Source: a virus. From it: 35,318 nucleotides of DNA. The notes under the pieces were generated by a model. The model saw only the letters and a list, made by a program, of their open reading frames with translations, did not search any database and had not been told where the DNA came from. The stretch's first letter is position 1, and every line of letters starts with the position of its first letter. The stretch lies in IMG/VR virus record IMGVR_UViG_3300044522_000017, positions 1 to 35,318 of that record. The stretch is one strand, 5' to 3'. Shown piece by piece: positions 28,024 to 35,318 of this stretch. The position numbers and the translations under genes were made by a program.

Positions 28024-30705
28024 ATGGCGCAGCCTAAACAAAGAAGTGCTGTAACAGCCTCAGTTTCTAGTCCTATTGGTGGATGGAACGCAAGGGACTC
28101 TATTGCTGAAATGCCACCCTTAGATGCGGTTGTTTTAGACAATTTTTACCCTACACCTACGGATGTGCAATTAAGACTAGGCTACACAAAAGCCAGCATT
28201 ATTACTACAACAACTGGCGTACAAACTATCTCTAGTATTACTGTTGCTGGGGCTGTAGCAACGCTTACTACCGCAGCAGCGCATGGTTTAGCTACTGGTG
28301 CTACAGTTTCAATTACTGGCGTTACCCCTGCTGGATATAACGGTATTTATACAATAACTGTTATTAATTCAACTTCTTTTAGTTTTAGACCTGTTGCCGT
28401 GCCTACTGTAAGTGCATCAGTAGTGGGTGTTTATGCAATAGAAGTAAACACACCTATTAATTCTTTAATGAATTACGCTGGGCCAAGCACTCAAGACTTA
28501 TTTGCTGCTGCTGGCACACAGATTTATGATGTTTCTGGGCCTGTTGCAGTAGCTTCACACACCATTACTAATGACAAATTGCAGCACATTAATATTACTA
28601 CTGCTGGCGGTCATTTTCTAGTAGCTTGTAACGGTCAAGACGCTACTACCTTTTGGAATGGCACAGATTGGATAAATAACGCTGCTACTGATGTACCCCA
28701 AGTAATGCAAACCATTACAAGAGTAGGTACTTTAGCAACCGTTACTACAGCAGTTGCACATGGTCTTGTAACAGGCAATCAAATTGTAGTTTCTGGCGTT
28801 ACACCAGCAGCTTATAACGGTACATTTAAAGTTACCGTATTAACAGCTACCCAATTTACCTATGTAATGGCTACAACGCCAGCTAGTAATGCTACAGCCA
28901 ATGGTACAGCCTATGCTATTACTTCTATTACCAACACAGGTACAGGCGCTTTAGTTACTACGGCTGCTGCCCATAATTTGTATACAGGCAACATTGTTAC
29001 GGTTGCTGGTGCTACACCAAGTCAATATAACGGTACTTTTGCCATTACACGCCAAAGTGCTACAACCTTTACTTATGCCTTAGTAAGTAACCCAGGCGGT
29101 AATGCAACTGTTGTAGGCACTTACAGCATAGCAGTTGCAGCATTAAGCACTATTAGCAATACTGGTGCTACAGCTAATGCGGTTACAGCCACAAATCATG
29201 GTTTATTTACTGGTAACCAAATAATCGTATCTGGTGCTACACCTGCTGCATATAACGGCACATTTACCATTACCAAGCTAAGTGATGTGCAATTTAGCTA
29301 TGAAATGGCTTCTACCCCCGCTACTGTAGCTACGGTTGTTGGTTCTTATACTGTACCTGCCCAAACTATTAGCAGTAATGTGCAAACTGGTATTGTTGCC
29401 AAGCTACAAGCTGCTGCAAACCATGATTTAGACACAGGTGATGTGGTGACTATTTCTGGCGCTGTGCCAAGCCAATACAACGGCACATATAACATTATTA
29501 AAATTAGCGATAGTATATTTAGCTACATTATGGCTGCCTCGCCTGTTTCTGACGCTTCAACTACAGGCACTTACTCAACCTTTCAAGGTGTGTATTCCAT
29601 TAATTTTGCTATTACTGGCGTTAATTCTAATAAATTTATTCATGTAAACTTGTTTAAAAACAGGCTATATTTCACCGAAGAAGGCAGTATGAGGGTCTGG
29701 TATTTGCCAGTTAATTCTATTGCTGGTGAGGCGCAACCCCTTGAATTTGGTGGTATAGCCCGCAATGGTGGCTACATACAAGCAATGGCTACTTGGACTA
29801 TTGACGCTGGACAAGGTGCTGACGATTACGCAGTTTTTGTTACCTCAATGGGCGAAATTATTGTATTTAACGGTACTGACCCTGATTCTGTTGACACATG
29901 GGCATTAAAAGGCGTATGGCAACTAGGCTTTGTATTTAGTCGTAGATGCTTTTATAAGTTTTCTGGTGACATTTTATTGCTTACCCAAGACGGTTTAGTG
30001 CCTTTGGCTTCTGCATTGCAGTCTAGCCGATTAGACCCTAGGGTTAACCTTACCGACAAGATTTACTACGCTATTTCTCAAGCAGCCACGCTGTACGGCA
30101 TTAACTTTGGTTGGCAAATTGCCTACTATGCTTCCCAAAATATGTTAATTATTAATGTGCCAATTAACGCAGGTATTCAGCAATATGTAATGAATACTAT
30201 TTCTAAGTCTTGGGCAAGTTTTAGTGGCTTTAATTCCCAATGTTGGGAACTATCTAACGACCAAATGTACTTTGGTGCTGATGGCTATGTTGGTCATTTT
30301 TGGAACGCCTACTCAGACAATGGTAGCAATATTAATGCTGAAGTACAGCAAGCCTATAGCTACTTTGACGCTAGAGGCCAATTAAAACGCTTTACTATGA
30401 TTCGCCCAATATTCCAAACTGATAACGGAATACCTGGCGTATTGGCTGGTATCAATGTGGACTTTGACACTCAAAACAATCTTGGTACTGTGTCATTTAA
30501 CGCCCAAAACGCCCAAATTGGTTCATGGGATAACGCCATTTGGGATGAGTCCCAATGGGGTGGTGCGCTATCTATTACTAAGTCATGGCAAGGCGTAACA
30601 GGTATTGGTTATTCAGGCGGTGTAGCTATGAGAATAGCTTCCCAAGGTATTGATGTGCATTGGGCTTCTACGGATTATGTAATGGAACGCGGAGGTGTTC
30701 TCTGA
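28024..30705 (+). CDS. Large tail hub/nozzle-like protein with five Ig-like repeats
   Basis: An 893-residue virion protein. The start (SSPIGGWNARDSIAEMPPLD, VVLDNFYPTPTDVQLRLGY) and the C-terminal half (RLYFTEEGSMRVWYLP, LPLVTQD-type propeller-like strands) match podovirus stabilisation or tail-nozzle proteins. Five copies of a roughly 70-residue beta domain are inserted (about residues 67-139, 229-299, 299-370, 374-445 and 447-518). Each has an AHGLxTGxxVxVxG core and then TPxxYNGTFxIT. The first copy is separated from the others by about 90 residues of the conserved body. The stop overlaps the next start (CTGA). Confidence 0.78.
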   Translation: MAQPKQRSAVTASVSSPIGGWNARDSIAEMPPLDAVVLDNFYPTPTDVQLRLGYTKASIITTTTGVQTISSITVAGAVATLTTAAAHGLATGATVSITGVTPAGYNGIYTITVINSTSFSFRPVAVPTVSASVVGVYAIEVNTPINSLMNYAGPSTQDLFAAAGTQIYDVSGPVAVASHTITNDKLQHINITTAGGHFLVACNGQDATTFWNGTDWINNAATDVPQVMQTITRVGTLATVTTAVAHGLVTGNQIVVSGVTPAAYNGTFKVTVLTATQFTYVMATTPASNATANGTAYAITSITNTGTGALVTTAAAHNLYTGNIVTVAGATPSQYNGTFAITRQSATTFTYALVSNPGGNATVVGTYSIAVAALSTISNTGATANAVTATNHGLFTGNQIIVSGATPAAYNGTFTITKLSDVQFSYEMASTPATVATVVGSYTVPAQTISSNVQTGIVAKLQAAANHDLDTGDVVTISGAVPSQYNGTYNIIKISDSIFSYIMAASPVSDASTTGTYSTFQGVYSINFAITGVNSNKFIHVNLFKNRLYFTEEGSMRVWYLPVNSIAGEAQPLEFGGIARNGGYIQAMATWTIDAGQGADDYAVFVTSMGEIIVFNGTDPDSVDTWALKGVWQLGFVFSRRCFYKFSGDILLLTQDGLVPLASALQSSRLDPRVNLTDKIYYAISQAATLYGINFGWQIAYYASQNMLIINVPINAGIQQYVMNTISKSWASFSGFNSQCWELSNDQMYFGADGYVGHFWNAYSDNGSNINAEVQQAYSYFDARGQLKRFTMIRPIFQTDNGIPGVLAGINVDFDTQNNLGTVSFNAQNAQIGSWDNAIWDESQWGGALSITKSWQGVTGIGYSGGVAMRIASQGIDVHWASTDYVMERGGVL

Positions 30706-31142
30706 GGCAAGTTGTTACTGCTAACCAAGACCATATGCGTGCTTGGTTGGGTAATAAATTGGGCGAGAAATTGCCAGAGAATACTACCTGTATTGGGCAG
30801 GAAAAAGACGGTAATTTAGTAGCAGTAGTTGGGTATTGTGGTTTTATGGCTAAATCATGTGTAATTCATGTGGCAGCCATAGATGAAAATTGGGCAAGTA
30901 AAGACCTGTTGTGGGCAGCATTTGATTATCCCTTTAATAAACTAGGAGTTAGCGTTATACTTGCAACAGTTTCCTCTAATAATAAGGAAGCGTTAAAGTT
31001 AGACCGACACCTTGGTTTTGTTGATAAAGCGTATATTGAAGATGCCCATCAAGATGGGGATTTAGTGATATTAGCAATGAGGCGTGAACAATGTCGTTTT
31101 CTCGACATCAAGACGCCCCTAAAAGGAGTTAAACATGGGTAG
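30702..31142 (+). CDS. GNAT-type acetyltransferase with CTG start
   Basis: A 146-residue GNAT-like protein of a kind often found in podovirus structural regions. Supporting pieces are QEKDGNLVAVVGYCGF, CVIHVAAIDENWASKDLLWA, then VILATVSSNNKEALKLDRHLGFVDKA, the usual acetyl-CoA and C-terminal strands. The start is inferred as CTG 30702: GGAGGTG lies five bases upstream and CTGA overlaps the previous stop as ATGA does elsewhere. The next ATG (30735) would remove the first strand. Substrate unknown, perhaps a virion or host protein. Confidence 0.75.
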   Translation: MRQVVTANQDHMRAWLGNKLGEKLPENTTCIGQEKDGNLVAVVGYCGFMAKSCVIHVAAIDENWASKDLLWAAFDYPFNKLGVSVILATVSSNNKEALKLDRHLGFVDKAYIEDAHQDGDLVILAMRREQCRFLDIKTPLKGVKHG

Positions 31143-32238
31143 CGGTGGCGGATTATTAGGCGGTATTACAGAAGGTTTGTTTGGCAGTCCACAGACTGTA
31201 GACACACCAGACTATACAGGTGCAGCGCAGCAAACTGCTGCTGCTAATGCGGCTAATAACCGTATTAACCAAGTTACACCTTACGGTAACTCCAGTTATG
31301 TTCAATCTGGTACTGACCAATACGGTAACCCTACCTACACAATGAATACAACGGCTGCACCGTTTGTGCAAAACGCTATTAATGCACAAGGCGGTCAATT
31401 AGCTTCTACTTACGGTTCAGCGTTTCAATCACCTACATTTAATAGCACAGGCGATATGCCAGCTATGAATTACTATGGTTCACGCTTAAATCAGCAACAA
31501 TTTAACCCTGCTACTCAGCTTTTGCCTTTGCCAAAATTTGATGTTAATACACAAATTAATCAAGCTGCTTTACCTTCTTATGGTATTAACCCAGGCGAAA
31601 CCTATGAAAACGCCATCATGCGTAGGCTTGAACCTACTATACAGCGCCAATCAGCAGCTTCAGACGCACAGTTAGCTAATCAAGGTATTGTGCCTGGTAC
31701 TAGGGCTTACGAAACAGCTAAACAACTGCTTGCACAACAACAAAATGACGCAAGAACTAGCGCTATTGTTGGCGGTATGGACACAGGATTGCGTGCTAAT
31801 CAACAGGCTTATGGTCAACAAGCTGGTCAAATTGGACTTAATTTACAAGGTCAAGAACAATCATTTAATCAGCCATTACGCACCAATGTGCAAAATATGT
31901 CTGCTAATGAATTGGCTTACAACCAACAAATTGCTAACCAAGGTCTTGGTATGCAAGCGCAAAATCAAGCGTTTACTCAAGCTATGATGAAGTACATGAC
32001 TCCATTGCAAGTTGCCCAAGGATTAAAAGGTTTGTCTACTCCTACTTATGCGCCTACAACAACAGTTCCAGGAACAGATTATTTAACTTCTATGGGGCTT
32101 ACAAACCAAGGAAATGTTGCAAGTGCAAACGCTAATAATGCTTACAACAACGCAATGATGCAAGGATTGTTTACGCTGGGTGCTGGTTCTATTGCTTCCC
32201 CAAAAGGAACTATTAGTGATTTATTCAAGTTTGGTTAG
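31135..32238 (+). CDS. Internal virion / DNA-ejection protein
   Basis: A 367-residue Gln/Asn/Ala-rich protein with a glycine-rich start (MGSGGGLLGGITEGLFG) and a low-complexity middle (RANQQAYGQQAGQIGLNLQ). Similar Q-rich proteins precede the two large internal proteins in many podoviruses, where they enter the cell with the DNA. AAAAGGAGT precedes the ATG. It overlaps the acetyltransferase by eight bases. The role comes from position and composition. Confidence 0.65.
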   Translation: MGSGGGLLGGITEGLFGSPQTVDTPDYTGAAQQTAAANAANNRINQVTPYGNSSYVQSGTDQYGNPTYTMNTTAAPFVQNAINAQGGQLASTYGSAFQSPTFNSTGDMPAMNYYGSRLNQQQFNPATQLLPLPKFDVNTQINQAALPSYGINPGETYENAIMRRLEPTIQRQSAASDAQLANQGIVPGTRAYETAKQLLAQQQNDARTSAIVGGMDTGLRANQQAYGQQAGQIGLNLQGQEQSFNQPLRTNVQNMSANELAYNQQIANQGLGMQAQNQAFTQAMMKYMTPLQVAQGLKGLSTPTYAPTTTVPGTDYLTSMGLTNQGNVASANANNAYNNAMMQGLFTLGAGSIASPKGTISDLFKFG

Positions 32239-32246
32239 GAATTAAT

Positions 32247-33512
32247 ATGGCAACCGATTTATCTCAATTATTAGCTAATCCAGAACTTGCTGGATTTGAC
32301 CGCCAAAGAAAAATGGCGCAAATGCTTGTTCAACAAGGTATGCAAACACCACAAGGGCAAATGGTTGGTGACAGATATGTACCAGCAAATCCTTTGCAAT
32401 TTATTGGCAATTTATTTCAACAATATTCTGGTCAAAAAGGACTTGAAGATGTTGACAAAAAAGAACTTGACCTTGCTAAAGCATTGCGTCAAAAAGAAAT
32501 TGCAGATTTAGCTAAATTTACAGAATTTCAATACGGAACGCCTGACCAAATGGTTCAACAAGCTGGCCCAATGCCTGATGGTGGAAATATTGCACCGCAA
32601 ATGGTACAAGGTCAAGCACCTAATCCAATGGCTGCTTATCAACTTGGTTTGCAATCAACAAATCCATTAGTTAGGTCACAATTAGCAGAAATGCTAAAAG
32701 GTCAAAAATTAGGTGAGGGTGAAGTTTTCCAACGCTACAACCCAGCTACAGGTAAAACTGAAACAGTAGGTCAAGGTGGCCCTAAATATCGTGCGCCTAT
32801 TCAAATTGACACAGGAACAGCTATTGAATTGCGTGACCCAGAAGATGTAACTAAAGTATTACAAAGAATACCTAAAGCACAAGCGCCTACTGCTGGTCAA
32901 ATTTATGAAAGTGCTGATGGCCCATTATTAATTAATACAAGGGCTGGTACTGCAACACCATTAATGGGGCCTGATGGTCAGCCTTTAGCTGCAAAAGCAA
33001 AACCATTACCTGAAGGACTTAATAAACAAGTTACTGGTTCTGTTAATTTAAGTGACGCAATTACTGATTATCAAACAAAAATTAAAAGTTTTTCAACTGT
33101 AGATTTTGCTAACCCTGATAAAAGGGCGGAAATGGGTAACGCATACAACAATATGATGTTGCAAGCTAAAGAAGCATACAACTTGGGTGTATTAAACGGC
33201 CCTGACTATGCTATTTTGCAAAAAGTTGTGCGTGACCCAACAAATCCATCTTCTTTGTTGTTTACAAATAAAGCGTTAGATAAACAAGCTGAAAACCTAA
33301 GAAACACAGCCCAAAGCATTGTTAAAAACGCATATATGTCACAAGGTCGTGAAGTTCCTGCTGATATTGCTAAAAAACTTGTTAAACCTGAAGCACCTCA
33401 AAGTGGAAAGAATTTTTCTTCAGAACAAGATGTAGAAAAAGCAATACAAAATGGTAAATTAAAAAAAGGTGACAGAGTAACTATCAATGGCGTAACTGGA
33501 ACTATTCAATAA
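32247..33512 (+). CDS. Internal virion / DNA-ejection protein
   Basis: A 421-residue Gln/Lys-rich protein: MATDLSQLLANPELAGFDRQ at the start, then FIGNLFQQYSGQKGLEDVDK and a helical middle. The C-terminal part (ANPDKRAEMGNAYNNMML, then GPDYAILQKVVRDP) is a stretch common to podovirus ejection proteins. The end (KLKKGDRVTINGVTGTIQ) resembles a short SH3-like barrel. It lies between two other internal proteins. Function inferred from synteny. Confidence 0.65.
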   Translation: MATDLSQLLANPELAGFDRQRKMAQMLVQQGMQTPQGQMVGDRYVPANPLQFIGNLFQQYSGQKGLEDVDKKELDLAKALRQKEIADLAKFTEFQYGTPDQMVQQAGPMPDGGNIAPQMVQGQAPNPMAAYQLGLQSTNPLVRSQLAEMLKGQKLGEGEVFQRYNPATGKTETVGQGGPKYRAPIQIDTGTAIELRDPEDVTKVLQRIPKAQAPTAGQIYESADGPLLINTRAGTATPLMGPDGQPLAAKAKPLPEGLNKQVTGSVNLSDAITDYQTKIKSFSTVDFANPDKRAEMGNAYNNMMLQAKEAYNLGVLNGPDYAILQKVVRDPTNPSSLLFTNKALDKQAENLRNTAQSIVKNAYMSQGREVPADIAKKLVKPEAPQSGKNFSSEQDVEKAIQNGKLKKGDRVTINGVTGTIQ

Positions 33513-33513
33513 T

Positions 33514-35154
33514 ATGAAATTTGTACCCGACACCCAACAGACATCACGCTTTGTTCCTGATGAGGTAGTAAATCCAACGCCTACAGCATACGCAGGGCCA
33601 ACTATAGAAGAAAACCCAATATGGGCTTCTACAGGAGGTGGCGCTGCAATGGGTAGACCACGCATGGTTAATCGTACAAATGTACAAGAACAACCACGCC
33701 CATTAGAGTCAGCATTAGCTGGCGCTACTAAATCTGCTGTTATTGACCCTGTATTAGGTGTTTCTCAATTATTAACTGGTGGCAATGTAGGTGGTCAAGC
33801 TGCACAAAGTTACGCAGAAGAAGCAAAACCTTATCAAGAAGCTAATCCAGGTTCTTATTTAACTGGACAAATTGGTGGCGCTATAGCGCCTGGTCTTGTA
33901 ATGGCAAAAGGCGCTGGCATGATACCTTCTTTTGCAAGGGCTAACCCATTAATTCAAGGCACAACTTTTGGTGCAACGCAAGGCGCAATTACCCCTGAAT
34001 CAACAGGTAAAACTGGTCTAGATTATTACAAAAACCAATTACAACAAGCTGGTATTGGCGTTGCTATTGGTGCAGTCCCATCTTTTGTATCATCTGGCGC
34101 AAAAGCATTATCTAGTGGTTTGCGTAGAGGTCTTGGAATGACTACTGGCGCTGGTGAGGAAGCTATTGGGCAAGCCTTTCAAGCTGGTAAAACAGGCAAC
34201 CAAGCGTTTGTACAAAACATCAAAGGCGAAGTGCCTACTGTTGAAGTTCTTGACCAAGCCAAACAAGCATTATCTAATATTCGTGCAAATCGTATGGCTG
34301 GGTACAAAGAAGGTATCCAATCAACAATGCCATCACAAGAAATTATTGCTGGTAAAACATTACCAACGCCCATGAAGCGTTTAAGTTTTGAACCTATTAC
34401 AAGCAAACTAGATGAAACAATCCAATCTTTAAAAGTAGAAACACCAACTACTAGCAAATTTAAAATTGGCAAAGAAGAATTGTCTAAAGTTAAAGAATTA
34501 GAAAGTATTGTTGGAGAATGGAAAAAAGACTCTACATTGCATACTGCTGAAGGTTTAGACGCTTTAAAACAGCGTTTAGATGCTTTATACCCTGAAAGCC
34601 CAATGCAAAGACAGGCACAAAGGGCTATTACTTCAGTTAGAAATGCAGTTAAAGACACTATTGTTTCTCAAGACAAAAACTACGCTAAAACAATGAAAGC
34701 GTATGAAGAATCTTTGACAATGGAAAGAGAAATTGAAAGGGCATTGTCTTTAGGAGATAAGGCTTCTGCCGATACAGCTATTCGCAAACTGCAATCTTTA
34801 ACTAGAAACAATGCCAACACAAGTTTTGCATACAGAAAAGAATTGGCTGATGCTTTAAAGACTGAAGGTGGTGTTGATTTAATGCCAGCTTTATCAGGTC
34901 AAGCATTATCTTCTTGGACACCAAGAGGTATGGCTGGTCAAGGTACTGCACTAGGTATTGGTGCTACTGGCGCTTTAACTGTAAACCCCATGGCTGCTGC
35001 TTTATTGCCTTTAACTAGCCCAAGATTGGTAGGCGCTACTGCTTATGGCGCTGGTAAAATGGCTTCAAAATTACCTTCTTCAGGAATGACCGAAGAACAA
35101 AAAAAATTAGCCCAACTATTAATGATTAAAGCAGCACAAGAAGGAGTTAAATAA
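33514..35154 (+). CDS. Large internal virion / DNA-ejection protein
   Basis: A 546-residue protein. The start has two copies of a short RFVPDE-like motif (MKFVPDTQQ and SRFVPDEVV). Glycine- and alanine-rich, membrane-compatible segments follow (about 125-210, for example YLTGQIGGAIAPGLVMAKG). A long charged helical region (about 290-430, for example EELSKVKELESIVGEWKKD) leads to a hydrophobic C-terminal part (about 480-525). This pattern is usual for podovirus ejection proteins that cross the envelope with the DNA. Its stop overlaps the tail-fibre ATG of the next genome copy. Confidence 0.65.
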   Translation: MKFVPDTQQTSRFVPDEVVNPTPTAYAGPTIEENPIWASTGGGAAMGRPRMVNRTNVQEQPRPLESALAGATKSAVIDPVLGVSQLLTGGNVGGQAAQSYAEEAKPYQEANPGSYLTGQIGGAIAPGLVMAKGAGMIPSFARANPLIQGTTFGATQGAITPESTGKTGLDYYKNQLQQAGIGVAIGAVPSFVSSGAKALSSGLRRGLGMTTGAGEEAIGQAFQAGKTGNQAFVQNIKGEVPTVEVLDQAKQALSNIRANRMAGYKEGIQSTMPSQEIIAGKTLPTPMKRLSFEPITSKLDETIQSLKVETPTTSKFKIGKEELSKVKELESIVGEWKKDSTLHTAEGLDALKQRLDALYPESPMQRQAQRAITSVRNAVKDTIVSQDKNYAKTMKAYEESLTMEREIERALSLGDKASADTAIRKLQSLTRNNANTSFAYRKELADALKTEGGVDLMPALSGQALSSWTPRGMAGQGTALGIGATGALTVNPMAAALLPLTSPRLVGATAYGAGKMASKLPSSGMTEEQKKLAQLLMIKAAQEGVK

Positions 35155-35318
35155 TGGCACGCAACGGTTCAGGTACATATTCCTTACCTATTGGAAACCC
35201 TGTAATAACAGGTACAACTATTAGTTCTACATGGGCTAATAACACCCTTACAGACATTGCTAATGCCCTTACAAATTCATTATCTGCTGACGGTCAAACA
35301 ACCGCTTCTGGAAACCTT
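35147..35318. repeat. Terminal overlap, right copy
   Basis: This is the second copy of bases 1-172, aligned with an offset of 35,146. It differs only at 35274-35275 (AA instead of GG), so the fibre start reads Thr-Asn-Ser here and Thr-Gly-Ser at the left end. The Asn form looks like the usual form of this fibre motif. Confidence 0.9.
35154..35318 (+). CDS. Tail fibre N-terminus, partial (repeat of the gene at 8-1237)
   Basis: The first 55 codons of the glycine-rich tail fibre appear again, cut by the window end. The ATG overlaps the stop of the last ejection protein (TAATG), showing what truly precedes the fibre gene in the genome. Codon 41 is AAT (Asn) rather than GGT (Gly). It is most likely the same gene on a closed genome. 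Confidence 0.85.
   Translation, partial: MARNGSGTYSLPIGNPVITGTTISSTWANNTLTDIANALTNSLSADGQTTASGNL

Noticed and set aside
34179-34658. 159-codon leftward frame over the ejection protein gene
   Set aside because: Antisense to a long, well-supported late gene, no ribosome site, and Ser/Leu-rich composition as expected of a reverse reading.
1-35318. Integrase, attachment site, CRISPR array, tRNA genes or insertion sequences
   Set aside because: No recombinase motifs, regularly spaced repeats, cloverleaf with T-loop consensus, or transposase-like genes were seen. The only mobile genes are the two homing endonucleases.

Overview
The window looks like the complete genome of a tailed phage, most likely a short-tailed podovirus-type virus with a Gram-negative host. 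It is AT-rich and densely coded. Bases 1-172 recur at 35147-35318 with only two mismatches, so one genome unit is about 35,146 bp and the contig closes on itself in a tail-fibre gene. The Gram-negative host is inferred from an Rz/Rz1 spanin pair. The exact host cannot be read from sequence alone; the style resembles uncultured freshwater podoviruses of proteobacteria.

Layout. 8-1237 is a glycine-rich tail fibre. 1247-2740 is the lysis cassette: a small basic protein, two holin-like membrane proteins, Rz with Rz1 nested in the +1 frame, and a GH108-type endolysin. 2708-3434 is a leftward cluster of four tiny overlapping genes. 3435-4099 is a 665-bp non-coding stretch with palindromes, direct repeats and a candidate structured RNA. 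4100-4916 holds a leftward Cro/YdaS-like regulator followed by a DUF5672 glycosyltransferase-like gene. 4917-5025 is a divergent control region with two perfect inverted repeats. 5026-6886 is the early rightward recombination module: ERF annealing protein, SSB-like protein with an acidic DDVPF tail, and a RecB/lambda-Exo-type nuclease. It ends in a terminator-like hairpin. 7149-9703 holds small, heavily overlapping genes: a secreted repeat protein, a replication/helicase-loader-like protein, a PD-(D/E)XK protein and a YbcO-like nuclease. 9704-11013 is a leftward pair, a SprT-like metallopeptidase and a metallophosphoesterase. 11060-12129 encodes a VRR-NUC nuclease, a Dps/ferritin-like DUF5856 protein and two small basic proteins.

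The packaging and structural half runs rightward from 12178: small and large terminase, portal, and a cassette of seven or eight tail-fibre, adhesin and chaperone-like genes (16114-22167). Then come a GT9-like glycosyltransferase, a CxxC protein, scaffold, major capsid protein, a decoration-like protein, head-tail adaptor and a large tail-hub protein with five Ig-like repeats. A GNAT acetyltransferase and three internal/ejection proteins complete the circle. Two free-standing homing endonucleases (HNH-AP2 and GIY-YIG) sit between structural genes.

No DNA polymerase, RNA polymerase or integrase is visible, so replication and transcription probably use host enzymes, with recombination-assisted replication. 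Despite the repressor-like gene, nothing proves lysogeny. The features most worth a second look are the structured non-coding region beside the regulator/glycosyltransferase locus, two start codons that seem to have drifted from ATG at ATGA junctions (ATA at 22164, CTG at 30702), the nested Rz1, the holin dual start, and a terminator hairpin inside the 5' coding end of the GIY-YIG gene.
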